Positions 34,582 to 47,234 of a DNA stretch of 64,000 bases are shown here, piece by piece. A program made the position numbers and the translations under genes. The stretch lies in the NCBI GenBank assembly GCA_000827265.1, contig KN834750.1:186001-250000 (forward strand), given 5' to 3'. The notes under the pieces were generated by a model, which saw only the letters and a program-made list of their open reading frames with translations, had not been told where the DNA came from and searched no databases. Position 1 is the first letter of the stretch. Every line of letters begins with the position of its first letter. The DNA is from Collybiopsis luxurians FD-317 M1. Its lineage: Eukaryota; Basidiomycota; Agaricomycetes; Agaricales; Omphalotaceae.

Positions 34582-37536
34582 ATTTCCAAACTGATTCCTA
34601 CTTTCGAATAGCGCAGATCAGATGGTGTTAGACAGGAATGCCTGGAGCTGGAGAACTACTGGCCAAGAGACAAGGGACTCATATTTAAGTTGCTGAAGCG
34701 TGGATCGCAGCAGAAGAACGGCCATAGATCCTTGACCACTCGACATTGAGAAATCACCACCCGTTTGGACCGGCTAGAAACACGCGATGGACTTGAGTTC
34801 AATGCATGATCAGCGCACTATAGATGGAATAGCAGATCGCCCAATAACTGTACATCAACAATCCACGATTCTAGCGGACGAATCCAACCCAAATTTCCGC
34901 AAATGTGTAGGGAGTTATATTTCACTCGTATCATGGCAATCCTCCTGTTGCTTTCTTCGCCAATACCACTTTCAAAGCAGCATGTCGTGAGCATGTAGAC
35001 AGAAACGCCGCGCTTTGGACTGATACACAAACATGGCCATGAAAAATTTTCAAGTTTCGACGAGTCAGTACCAAGATTGAATATACTGAACTAGCGTTGA
35101 TTCTCTGGAGCTTCCTGAGTTCTTTCCATTTCATATGCTGTGTAGGAGCACGGTCTTTAACGCTTCCGATCTATGATCAGCCACAGTGGCATTTTCATCA
35201 GGCATTCCAGAGTCGGAGTCAGAATCAGAATCCAAATAAAATGGAGTATCGAAGCCGGTGATGAACCTTACCTCACCTTCCTCAGTTATCGTAGGTTCAT
35301 GCTGCGAGATAAGTACTAACAATCACCAACAATCACCATTTCTTCCTGTGAACATGCATATCGCATGCTCCTAGGCTACTTTAATGTAAAAATACCGAGT
35401 CGAGACGCTGTATGAACGTCGCGCAGCTTTATAATTACTCTCCTCGTCGGTACCTTCTCTCTGCGATCTCAGATGTTTGATCGACATCGGTCACACCGAG
35501 GCAACTAAGTGACTTTTGAGTGCATGTGTTGAAAGTTATTTCCAGGCAAAAGATTTTCATCATGAATTCCTCGGGGCTGCTATGACGGTAATTGTCCCTG
35601 CTAGCCTGCTTTCGAGGCGTATACCGCTTTCAGCAGGAAATGGGCGCCAGAGGACCAGTTCCTGGGCAGTACATATCAGGTAAAGGGAACCCGTGTACTG
35701 TGTTTCCCCGAGAATAGCGCATGGCCTTGAGCTGTAGATTATTCAACAGTTCTTCCAGAACCAAGTTGCAATTACTGATCAGACATGTTGATACTCTACA
35801 GCATCGGAGGAATGAGGTCGGAGCCCGAAAAACATGAAAATAAAACATTGGCATCTGGCATTCAACAGTTTAGCCAAATATTAGTGAGTATCGAGCCATT
35901 GAGAATAATATAGGTAGACGTACATCTGAGGCGGAAAACGAGCGCTCCGCGGGTGTTCCAAGTGTATAGAAAAACGGCGGAATATCTCTGTACTTGGAGG
36001 ACATGTACATTTACGTTGAACTGCTCGATTTGCCGACAGCTGTCGAGAAAGCATGGCGCATGTATGAAAGATCGTGAACACTATAGCGCCAGTATAGCGC
36101 TTTTACCGACCGCAAGGCTTGCTGTTTTTTTGTTTTTTTTTTTTCGGAAGGCGTCGATGATGAGCTGTGCATAGATTTAGTGGGCTAGCGCAGCAGAGTC
36201 AAAATACAATGTATTACCGCATAGAGGGCCCCATACGTAGCTTATTGTAAGAGACAGTTCAGTTCATTCCGGGTGAGATCTGAGATGCGGACTAGGCGAA
36301 GCTTAACAGGAATGACTGCGTAACAAGACTGCCTGGGAATGTCTGGCCACAACATGCTGAAATTTGTGACAAAATATGCTACCAGAAACTACCGGATCCA
36401 TTCTTCCTGTCCGATGAAAGTGGGGACATACATACACCTGAAGTAAGCATTCGTATCCCTGGGGTAGCACCACGTCCAAGGACGATAGATAAACTTTTAA
36501 ATGAAGAAGGATCTGAGGCGAACGATTAAACGGCATTGCAACTTACAGTCTTTGAAGCTCTTCCATGGATCAAGTTAGAAAGTACTGCCCCGGACGGCGA
36601 AAAAACCTTGGCATTGAAATAGAAATCCTTCCCCTGGTCACAGAGAATACTTATACGACGCAGAAGCATACTCTATGCTAACACATATGGGAGGAGAGGA
36701 AGGCAGTTTGTATGTTGCATGGTCCCTAGATAATAGGAACAGTGCTCTGCGCACTGACGGAGTCGCTGTACCCTAGGAGAGCTTGAAGTACGAGATACCC
36801 GCGACCTCGCCATACCCTACGAGATAGTAATCAGATACCAATTTGGAACGAATTCAGGCTTTCCACAAACCCAGAGATAAGAATCGTCTCGAAAGAAGCG
36901 ACGTCGTGCCGACGAACACCTTACCAAAAACCCAGCGAAGAGGATGAAGACGCTGTCGGGAGCCGCTATGGATATCACGAATACCCCCTCTAAACGTAAG
37001 AAAGATCTCCCTCGATCCTCCGGAGGCAGTATCCTACCTTCGTCATGAAGAAAATAAAACAAATATCGGCATCCTTCTCTTTGGGACGCATGAAAAGCTT
37101 GAAGGACATGCTCAAATCGCGAGAAGCGCGACGTCCTTCCGTTCGATCATAAATTTTAGAAAGTCGACAAAATAAACATCACAAAGGCATTTGAGGTGAG
37201 GATACATACAACATTATTATATTATGCAGTTCATAACGGTCATTGTAATGCATTACTGTACATAATTGCGGCAGTGTACACTACAGTAGCATGGAAAAAG
37301 GAAACAGAAAAAAAAAGTAAAAAAGGATTGAGATGAGTGTCATGGGTCCAACAGTAAACCGGTCATAATGAGGATTAAGATGCAAGGTATAAAAAGCAAA
37401 TAAAAAATCTCAAGAGTGGTCAATCATGATACAACGCATGAACAATATGAACAGGAAGAAAAACCTTCTATATATCGAAAAAAAATCAGAGCAATCAAGC
37501 AACCACATTAGAGGAATGACCCATGCCAATGCAATT
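34582..37536. other. Gene-poor 3 kb with possible decayed or unrecognised exons
   Basis: No complete gene can be supported. On the minus strand there are pieces that look coding and have plausible splice borders: near 37111-36817 (MSFKLFMRPKEKDAD, GVFVISIAAPDSVFILFAGF, and an end GYGEVAGISYFKLS in another frame), and near 36630-36550 (GKDFYFNAKVFSPSGAV) followed by a GTAAGT donor at 36545. Frames do not join without stops. A Ser/Asp repeat segment (DSDSDSDSG) lies near 35215. Poly-T/A runs occur at 36124-36144. Confidence 0.3.
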
Positions 37537-40502
37537 TCATGTAGGCATTCCTCGAGCATAGCGAGCACCTCCACCTATCACAGCCTCCAAAACTCGCCAC
37601 AAAGCACCCTCCGCTCCACCTCCGTACCTGCCTGCACCAAACCCAGGGAACCCCTCTCCGCCTGCGCCTAAAGCATTGAACGATGCCCAAGCACGTCGAT
37701 CATACGCAGTCGCCCCGCCGTATTCGATCATCTGGTTAGCCATATGTGGTGCCAGCACCACCCCAACAATAACGGAAAGAGAGCCGTAAACGACCATCGG
37801 ATGGATATATGAAGATAGTTTTGTGGGAAGATTGGGTAAATGTGAGGAAAGTCGACGGAGAGACAAACGAGATTCAGATTCGTCCTTGCTGGACGGTTCC
37901 TGGTTATCCTGGTCGTTAATCCCCTCGGCAGCAGCAGCAATAAGAAGACGTTCTACGACGTCACAGTCGACTCCTGCGACACGCTGAATTCGAGCCCAGT
38001 CTTCCATGATCCCTTTGGGAACAGAGAAATCACCGCGTGAACCATGCTTTAAGATCTCCCGGATATCTAGCGCATCTCGGCCTTGCTGCGAACGGTGCCA
38101 TTTGCGCAAAACAGCCAGCTCAGCTTGTTCTTCTCTCTCTTGCTCTCTCTCCTTTTCGGACTGAGATGTGGAGGGACCAGGGTAGGCAGGAGGCTCGTCA
38201 GTCGGGACAGTAGGTGTGGCTGTGGTAGAAGAGGAAGAAGATTCATCTTCCTCCTCCATCTCTTCGGTTTGAATGTCCATCTCAGCCATCTCTCTTTCCA
38301 CAGGGACCGGTTCAGGGTCAGTTTGCAAACTAGCACTGCGCAAGAACCCATCGTCGGATTCAGGGTCGAAGAAGGCCTTGGGATCATATTGGATAGCACA
38401 ATCGGCGTATTCCTGTTGAAAGTTGTTAAAGAGTAGATAATCAAGAAACTGGACCGACCGACCTTGTCCTCTTCATACTCCTCGAACCTCCTTTCTATGG
38501 TCTTCCCGCCGGAATACTCCCTTTTAGGCGTTGGCAACTCTGTCTGGGCCTTGCTGGTGACCTTACGGCGAGTTCGTTTGATAATAGTGGTGATAAAGTT
38601 TCCCTCCTCGTCGTTATCATCCACCACCTCCTCAACGACCGTGTCCTCGCCTTCAGTATCATCCCCGCCATCTTTCTCAGCTCTCTCCCTCTCTTCTTTC
38701 TCCAACTGACTCTGCAGCTCAGCGCCCAAACTCTTGCTGATAGTATTTGCACGACTGCTAGCGCCAGAACCAGGAATTCCAAACGTCCCTAGCCCACTGT
38801 TCATAGCACCCCTCATGTCATCTATCTCAAACTTCAGTCGGTCGATAGTCTCCTTAAGGAGTACATTTTCCGTTTTTTGCTGGACCAGCTCAGAGTACCC
38901 CTCCTGTGCCTTTTCTACTTCCCTCTCCAACTTGGCCACTCGATCCTCCCACTCTTTCTCCCGCTCCGTCATTTTACCGATTTCGAGGTCCTGGAGAGCA
39001 GATTGTTCTCGTAACGTACGAATAGTATCCTCGCGATTTCGCAAGTCTCCTCTGTAACGTTCCGAAAGAGAGGTTTGCTCAGCGTATTGTTTCTGCAATG
39101 TGTGATAAGATTCCTTTGTTAATGCAAGGTCCTTGGTAAGGCGCGCAACTTCAGCCTCTAGGCTGTTAATCTGGCTCATGTTGTTCCGCTAAATCCCGCG
39201 AAAAATTACGTGAGTACCTGCTTAGGTAGTGTGATATGAGCACCGTACCTCCTTGTTTCGTAACTCCTTTTCTTCTCGCTTACTTCTCGCTAAATCGCTT
39301 CTTGCCTCATCCAATTTTTGTTCAAGTTCAGCCAAATCGGATTCGTGGTCGAGTATCTTCCTTGAATAACTGTCCTCTGCTTCCAGAAGCCTCTTGGCTA
39401 AATCAGCATTTGCACGCGAGAGGGCTTCAAGTCGCTCGCCAGGAAGAAGAGAAGCAGTTGACGAAGTTGCAGAGCGAGCACCATGCTCTGGATCAAATAT
39501 AAGATGGGTATAAGTTGAGGCGCCGGTCCCGTCAAGTTCGTCATCAGAAGAGTCAGAGTCTCCGAAGGGCATTGGTATTCGGGACATGGAATTCTCGAAA
39601 TCATAGTCCATTCTTGGAAGACGAGTCGTGCTATCTTCGGGTGAGCTAGATCCACCTTCGACTAAGAACCGGTCTTTAGAGGGTGACATCACTTCGGGAG
39701 ACATGGGGAATACTGTGGATGAGGAGGATGGTGTCGTAGCAGACTGAGAGCCTGCCCGAGACCTGGGACCTCTTTCGACACTTGATGGACCGTCAGAATC
39801 CCCACCTGCACCTCCACTAGAATAACCTCTTCCTGGGGAAGCAGAACTTTTTCGTCTGACTGGCGCCGGCCGTCTTTGGAATGCAGAAGGAGGATTGGAA
39901 GATAGAGGTGTTGAACGAGGACGTTTATCTAGTGGAGTTTTAGGCTGGCTTGGAGTTGGGGGAGGATGATCGGAACGAGAAGGAGGGCGAGAAGGATACC
40001 TGCTGGTTCCATTGGAACCCGAGGAAGAACTAGACGACGTAGACAGTGACCGCAATCGCCCTCTGTCCGGCTCGTCGTCGTCCTCATTTGATAATAAGTC
40101 AGCCGACGGTCTGGAAAGTTGAGCCACGAGAGTGAAAAGGGAAGTATCATCAATTTTCGCGTCAGGATCTGCGGATTCAAGTGTGGCAATAACTGATTGG
40201 GTACGCTCTTCGTCTTCCGGGGTCAGAGTGAGTAAACCTATATTCAGAAAGAGCATGAACTTTGATAACTTTTGCCTACCCATGACTACTTACCTCTGCT
40301 TTCCAAACTTTTGAGAATGTCCGCAAGATACCGAGCCGGTATAGCATACCGGCCGTTCTCGAACTTGGAGTTGGGATGACTATGCATGATATCTGAGAGA
40401 AGCTCCTCGAGATCTGCGATACTCTCCCTTGAGCGTCCATAGCTGTTATCCTGAAAAACACCTTGAGCAAGCCGTAAAGCAAGTGCTGTTGCTACAAACC
40501 AT
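37537..40502 (-). CDS. Coiled-coil protein with C-terminal membrane segment, unknown function
   Basis: Exons on the minus strand: 40502..40500 (ATG only), 40450..40294, 40237..39249, 39188..38463, 38412..37537; 916 residues. The N-terminal domain, about 60 residues, contains RSRESIADLEELLSDIM and ENGRYAIPARYLADILKSLESRG. A Ser/Pro-rich disordered region follows. Then come a coiled coil of roughly 250 residues (LEAEVARLTKDLALTKESY ... LLKETIDRLKFEIDDM), acidic stretches, a segment with RKWHRSQQGRDALDIREILKHG, and a hydrophobic segment PMVVYGSLSVIVGVVLAPHM about 75 residues before the Gly-rich C-terminus. I do not recognise the family; a membrane-anchored tether or organiser is plausible. The single-codon first exon is tentative. 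Confidence 0.72.
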
Positions 40503-41045
40503 GTTGGGCAGTGAATATTCTGTTGAAAGGCCTGAATTTAATTATTGTGGTTCGGTGGTATAAAGAAGCAGGACTTGGGCTTGAGGGTATCAAAGAAATG
40601 GACAATGGTCGCGGTATGAAACTAAAACGAATTTGAACAATGAAATATTGGAAATAACCGGCGGCCCGTTTCTCAAAATTTGTCGTTGCTTGGTTCCAAG
40701 CATGTGACGTCATTTATTTTACTGAATGCTCTGCGCAGCGTTGACTGAGTTTTCTAATTCCAGGTTTCATGGACTGACTGGCTGCGCCTCTTTTAGTGTC
40801 TCCCAGAGTCGCTTTGCTCACCTCTGGTGTGGCTCAGTACGGAGGATATCTGATTGGAGCTTTTTCATTCAAATATCTTGACCGTTTTGAGGCGATAGAA
40901 ACCAAATGCATTTCTGGTCAGATTCGACCCGCTGCAGTCTCTGCAAGGACTCCTTCCATTGCAAGGAAAGTGCTGGTTTAATGGGGTAGTATACGAGACA
41001 TACAACAAATAAAAAGATATTTCTTTTCTTAACTACCACCTCCAC
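40503..41045. other. Divergent promoter region, coiled-coil gene and SET-domain gene
   Basis: About 540 bases with no supported gene. Confidence 0.4.
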
Positions 41046-42882
41046 ATGATAGATCCAAGGCGAATTGAAGCTTTGACAAGCTGGTGTTCGCTCAACAACA
41101 TTGAAATTAATCCACAACTTCACATCGTACCTGACAGCACCGGTCTTGCGGTCTATTCTGGCTCAGAATCGATTGAATCTCTACAGACATGTAAATTATT
41201 CCGCCTACCAAGTCCATCGAGTAGACTAAAGCACCCACAGTAGTCAAAATACCAAAATCCGCTGTAATCTCTGTAAAATCCTGCTCTGCGTCTTCATTCA
41301 TAGAAAGTAGTCCATACGGCCTCGAAACCCAGCTTGCGCTATCACTTGCTCTGCTAATAGAAATGTAGACCCACCTCCCCTTCCCTCCACTTTCTTGTGT
41401 CTTATCTATCTTCACAGACAACTTGGATCAAAGTCTCGATGGTACGGATATTTACAATCCCTCCCGGAAACCATTGTAAACCTAGCCATCTTTTGGAATC
41501 TCGACAACGAGGGACAGGAAGCTCTTCAGTGGCTTAAAGGCACTGAAGTGGAACCGCTACTCTTCGGATCAGGAGGAATCCCCCTCATCGTAAGTACTCG
41601 CCGTGTATCTTCGCAAGTCCTTTTGTAATCACCAACAAAGTAGGACCACATCAGGCAGCATTTCGACGAGGTGGTGCTTCCAACCGTGAGACAGCTTTCG
41701 ACAATCGAAAGCTTCAAGGATCTGCCCGAACCAACGTTGGAACAGTTTTTTCGTGCCTATTCCCTAGTATCTTCACGAGCGTTCTTAGTCGACGCCTACC
41801 ATGGCCTGTCAATGGTCCCCATCGCAGATGCGTACGCATTATATCTCTAACCTCCGATATACTCCATTTCAATCCCTACAATCCAGGTTCAACCACACCT
41901 ACGATCACCACATCCACATGGAGGTCAGTAAATCCTAGCCCAATCCAACGCTGACCCACACGCGTTTCCAACCCACCTTCAACAGACCGAGTACGGAGTC
42001 TGCCCAGAATGCGGCTCACTACAACAATGCCCACACGACCGCGACGTCGATATGCCATTCAACCCAGACACCATCACACACCCTTCGGAATCCGAAGATA
42101 CCTGCGACATGGTCTCAAACACCCACATTCCCCCCCACTCTGAAATCTTCAACACGTACGGCGAACATCTAACCAACGCCCAGCTCCTCGTGCAGTACGG
42201 TTTCGCGCTCGACGTGAACGATAATGATCGTGTCAGTTGGCGGTTCGACGATTTGGTGCGATTTCTGGATTCATCATCGAAAGACTCGACGACGACAAGT
42301 TCAAGTTCAACTACACGCCTTGAACTACCATGGGACGTTCTTGTCGAGTCCTTTGACCGAGAGGTTTTCTCTGAATCGGAACTTTTGTTTGATCCCGACA
42401 CGTCGAATACCACTACCATGGAGGTATTTCGTATCAACTGCGAAGGAAAACTATCTTGGCAGTTATGGCTCCTGATAGCTTCGGACCGCTGCACACGTAT
42501 GTTCCCTGCAAACGACATCATCTCATTGCTAGGCCGACTCAGTCGGTATCAGATTACGCTGGAAAATGAAGATAGCGACAGGGAAACGATAGCTGGGGAG
42601 GATGATTTGTCTCTGCTGCTAAGAGCAACTCAAACTACCATCATAGCCCTTTGTCGAAGACGCAAGGCTGGGATCAGCGACGGAAGACATCTTCAGAATC
42701 AGAATCTCGGTGATTTAGTGGATGTGAGTTTGATGCCTCTTCATTTCCACGAACTCGTTCCGATACCCTCGCAGGATCTGGAACCATCCCAATGGCGAAC
42801 AAGACTCGCACTGTTACAAGTAATCACTGAACTTGCAATTCTAGATAGTTGCGAGGCTTCTTGGCAAGACATTCTCAAGTAG
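41046..42882 (+). CDS. SET-domain protein-lysine methyltransferase (SETD6/Rkm/LSMT-like)
   Basis: Exons 41046..41190, 41241..41364, 41418..41589, 41644..41831, 41887..41923, 41986..42882; 520 residues. The split SET domain is seen as GLAVYSGSESIESLQTLVKIPKSAVIS, then SRAFLVDAYHGLSMVPIADAFNH (the NH of the SAM/substrate pocket), then EIFNTYGEHLTNAQLLVQYGFAL. This is the class that methylates non-histone substrates such as ribosomal proteins. A CPECGSLQQC Cys cluster inserted after FNHTYDHHIHME is unusual and may bind zinc. The C-terminal half matches the position of the substrate-binding domain but is diverged. Substrate not predictable. Confidence 0.85.
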
Positions 42883-43105
42883 ACTTTTTCGAAAAAGGAT
42901 GTTTTATTTTCTCATTCTTTTTTTCGCTGATTACTGGTCGTCTATATAATCTATAAAAAAACTCCGAGTCCAACTTCCCAAAACTTCTTTCGTGAGGAGT
43001 GATACCATGTTACAGAATATGCAAAAAATGAGAACGTAAAGGCGAATGCGTCGACAAGTACTCTATTCGGGTGGGAGAGCTTGTTTGAAGATTTTGATTT
43101 CCAGC

Positions 43106-44917
43106 TTACTTATCAAGCTCAATACCGGAATCGCTGGGAGAGTCAGTGTTGAACACGGGACGAGCTTTGGCGAGACCGCGAGCGTCTTTGAAGAAGACGA
43201 CATCACCTTCGTCCTCAACGAACTGGAAAGAGCGCTTAGAATCGACTTCACGTCAAAAGCGGTTCGCAGATCGTACCTTGCATTCCTTGAAAACACGGTA
43301 GACTTCCGCCCATCCTCCAGCAGCACCATCAGTACGCATACCGACAGACTGGAGCTTTCTCTTGAGGTGTTCACTGGCTTCCCAACTGTGAAAATCCAAA
43401 TGAGTCAACTTCCAGAACAAAACACAACCAAGCACGTACGCATGATAGTGGGGAATCTTGCTGGCGACATGGTGGCAGATGTGGGTTTCCGAGATACCAT
43501 GAGTCGCGAGAGCACCGACCCAGCCCATAAAGCTGCCAAGGTCACCAAGAAGATTGCGGTCGAGGGTTGCGAGGGCACCACGGGGGAAGGTGTGCTCGGG
43601 TGCTCGGTAGTGGGGAAGAAGAGGGTCGGTGTGTTGGAGGAATGTGATCAACACAAGCCAGTGGTTGACCCTGGAATATGTATCAAGGATGGAATCCCTC
43701 TGAATGGAGCTGGGAATACATACCAAAGATAAGGAACAAGGTAAAGCGTGAACACGTTGGTAAAGCCGTAGATGTAGATCGAGCTGATGACACCGGCAAT
43801 CCAGAGGATGATACCAACGTCAGACATGATAATTTGTCCCCATTCCCTTTCCTTGAACATGATTGCTGTCGGGTTGAAGTCTGCGGCGACATGAGTACAT
43901 GTGATTAAGATTTTTTTCTTTTGTAAACGTACGGTTTGAGCCTTTGGGATACTTTTGTCCGGATGCGTTAAGGATCAGATAAGCGGGCCATCCTCCGAGC
44001 TAAATACGGATAGAATGTGAGTTGGAACCACCGCATTGGTAGGATAAATGCATACCAAGTATGAAGCAGATCCAAGCAGGGCGCCGATGGGAGAATCACC
44101 AAGGGCTTCCCAGAGTTCCTTGCTAACTTCTTCACTAACACGGGAACCGAGCAAGTCCTCCTGCTCAGGATTGAAAGGCTTCAATCCCCACTGAGATCGC
44201 GTAGGAGGCACAAACACTTGATCCTTTGTCATATGACCGGTGGAGGCATGATGCTGGCCGTGGGTGATGCGCCATGAATGGTAAGGAACACCAAGACTAA
44301 AAACAGTAGGTGAGACCGTGACAATCACATGCGTCGCGAACGAGAAAAAATTAAATGATACGAGACGGACGGACTCGAGTAAAAAAAAAATAATCAAACG
44401 AACGGACGACTTACGCCGAGTGAAGGACCCAACCAACGGAGTTGTTGATGAATTTGGAGTCTGAGAACGCTTGGTGACCACATTCATGGGCAACGACCCA
44501 AAGACCAGTTGCAAAGAGTCCTGTCCAGAAGCCGTACAAAGACCAGAGAGCGAACCGAGCAAAGGGATAGAGCAAAGGGTGAGGAAGAGAGATAGACTCC
44601 GGATTCACAAAAGAATCTGCCCAAGTCGCGATATTGTAAATGGCCGTGATGACCGCAACGTCCATCACACTGAGGAAAGCTGTCAGCACTGATCGCGTCC
44701 TTCTCGGTTTGCTAGCCACTTACATATACGATGAGGACCTAAGAGCAGAACGCTGATGGCAGTGAGCACTGGAAATGAAAATTGTTACATTTCAGACTTT
44801 TTCCTTCCGGTCAAAGAAACGAACAACGCACGGAATCACGCCGAGCAAGTCCTTGACAGTGAAGTCAGGGATAACAACTGGCTCCTGCTCGACGACTAAT
44901 TCTCTTTGAGCACCCAT
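43106..44917 (-). CDS. Delta-12-type membrane fatty acid desaturase
   Basis: Endoplasmic-reticulum acyl-lipid desaturase converting oleate to linoleate, the usual role of fungal members with this sequence. It starts MGAQRELVVEQEPVV at 44917 and is interrupted by about seven introns. The three His boxes are HECGH, HGQHH (THGQHHASTGHM) and HICHH (ETHICHHVASKIPHYHA). Other family segments: IPAHCHQRSALRSSSY, LWVVAHECGHQAFS, LYLVPYLWVNHWLVLITFLQHTDP. Four hydrophobic spans are visible. It ends at 43106 after FNTDSPSDSGIELDK. It lies in tandem, 295 bases downstream of the CK1-like gene on the same strand. Delta-12 rather than Delta-15 activity cannot be separated by eye. Confidence 0.92.
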
Positions 44918-45212
44918 GATTAGACTAGAGAAAAGGAACAAGTGCCACAAGTCTAAAGGAAGGGAGGAAGGGGGTTGAACAAATCTAAGGACAACCTGGC
45001 GATCAGGGTTGCGGCGAGTTTTCAAAAAACACTCTTATGGGGTCGGCATATGCCGGTTGGGGTTGCGGCAACTTTTTTTTTCCATTTCAATTCTAGCACC
45101 TTAACCTGGGCCCAAGCCGGAAGATACTCGTTCAGTTCTGAAGTAAAGCCCCGGGTAATTAGTATCTACATAATAGCCTGTGGAGATTCGGTTGGAATCA
45201 GCTGTTCTATAT

Positions 45213-47234
45213 CTACTGCAAACTCCTCAATTGTCGCGCGAGTCCCTCCAAAAACGAAAAACCATCCTGTGCGGACCAAGGTGAAGCAACCGAATAAGAA
45301 TAAAATAAAGCCGTCAACCCCCCGCAAAGTAAACCTTACCTTTGTTATGGTTCGACCGTTTGACCGATTGGTCACTCTTCCAAAATCTTGCACCATTGTG
45401 GCCAACTGGCTGTTAGACTTTGTGTTCCCGACCTCTCTGCGGAGTCGAGCTACAACGTCTAGTTTCGCATTAGATGGCTGAGGGGGTGTTCCTGAATTTT
45501 CTTTAGAGCGGGAAGTACTGATAGATGATTAAAAATGTGTCAAAACTGAATGATAAGAAACTGTTGGGCCGTAGCTTACCGCATTGGCTGAACGAAAACC
45601 GAGGGGTCCGCGAGTTGTTTATGAAGAGCGTCGACGAAAGCAAACCCATCCTTGGTCAGGGTACGCGACGTGTTGGACTTCATCACCTTGATGAACTCGA
45701 GAACCAGCTCTGAGAGTGCCGTGTTATCCGTCGCAGCCGCGGCCTTTGTAGCCAGCTTTGCAAGCCTTTGTGCTTTTGGAGTCGAAGATGTCAGAGGAGC
45801 AGCATCCGCACTCTCGGTACCACTGCTGACAGTGATAACGTGCCTCTCGGAATCTCGGCGAGCGTCTTGTTTAGCTTGACGAACTGCCTGGTCGACATTT
45901 GTGCGGTCGGCCAGATTCTGCTTTTCATTCAAGTTTAGCCGACCGAGATCGTTGAGGACTCTTGCGAGGTCATCAGGACCCGATACTGTGCTCTTGGGTT
46001 TTGCGGTCACCTAGATGCGATCAGCACCAAACCCACAACGGATAGTCGGAGCATACCGGTTCAGGAGGAGGCCAGATAAAATGATCCTCCGAAGGAAACC
46101 CATAAGACTCGGCCAGTTCTCTGAATTCTCCAATCCAATGCTGATAATCAGGGCATTCCTGAAACTTCAACTTTCTGCAATATCTCAAAAGTTCTTCGAA
46201 TTCATTTGGTAGTCCTCGACAGAGATCCTCTGGCCTTGCGAGACGTTTATCCCGTTTGAGCAGCTCGTGTGCGGCATCGGTCTTTGGTACTCCATTGCGT
46301 GTCCATGGAAGGCCACGCGGAGTCAAAAGATGAATGAGCATGAGTGCAAGAGCCTCGAGATCATCTCGCCGCGAAGGAACTATGCAAGGAGCGATTGGAG
46401 AGTCGCAAAGGTGAAGCGAGAGTCCAACTCACCCTTTCCTCGACAATGGACACCTACTGAGCTATAAAATTGAATTAGATCGTCAGAGCAAATGCGGCGC
46501 TACCTTGTACAAACCTAAACCAGTAGTTGCCTATGAAATCGCGCTTTGCTTTACTATCGGGAATATGCCGATGTGTATGAGGATCAATATATCGCTTAGA
46601 GAATCCGAAATCTATCATGTAGATAATCCTGCTATTTGGCGGAAGGCCAATTGTAGCATTCCCCAATTGAATATCGCGATGTAGTATTCCTCTTGAATGC
46701 ATGAATTCCAGCCTCGCTATCTGCGAAATGATCAAGATCAGAGTTGATACTACGCTCAGATTGAACCCGCACCATTTGCATTGCGATACAGCATACACTC
46801 CTCATATCCATGATTTCCTTGCCACTTTTGCGGTACAAACTATCCAAGCTAGAGCCTAGAAGATCGATCGCTAGATAATCCCATACTCCTTCGACTCCAG
46901 ACGCGTAGAGGGTTGGCATCCCTACGCCACCTTGGAGAGTCGGATAGAAACCTCGTTCATATCTGTTAGTGGGGCATTCGTGATCCACATGTTGGACTTT
47001 GAGAGCTACAGTCTCTCCTGTGTGTACATGAACGGCTTTGAAGATTGAGCCTATTTAGGTGGTGATGAGGAAATAAATTGGCATTTAGGGCCCAAATCTC
47101 TTGCCTGAATAACTACAAGGGGAAATTCAGAAATTAGATGTTCTGAGGGACTCGCTGACTTACCCTGAGCCCAGTCTTTCAGACAACCAGTAGTTTGCAA
47201 TGACCTGAGGAATCTGATCCTGCTGTTGAGCCAT
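45213..47234 (-). CDS. Divergent casein kinase 1-like protein with repeated C-terminal module
   Basis: Starts MAQQQDQIPQVIANYWLSERLGSG and continues after an intron with FKAVHVHTGETVALKVQHV. The kinase-like domain keeps the VAxK Lys and MIDFGFSKRY (DFG). Its catalytic loop reads LHRDIQLGN, with Gln in place of the Lys of HRDIKPxN, so catalysis may be weak or altered. The CK1-type segments SRRDDLEALALMLIHLL, GLPWTR and LPNEFEELLRYCR follow. The C-terminal region after WPPPEPV contains two copies of a module: KSNTSRTLTKDGFAFVDALHKQL and NRSNGRTITKDGFSFLEGLARQL, separated by an intron-bearing linker. The stop is at 45213. About eight introns; exact borders in the kinase part need transcripts. 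Confidence 0.8.

Noticed and set aside
44975..45481. 168-codon plus-strand open frame between the desaturase and the CK1-like gene
   Set aside because: It is antisense to the CK1-like 3' exons and the desaturase upstream region and has no recognisable motif.
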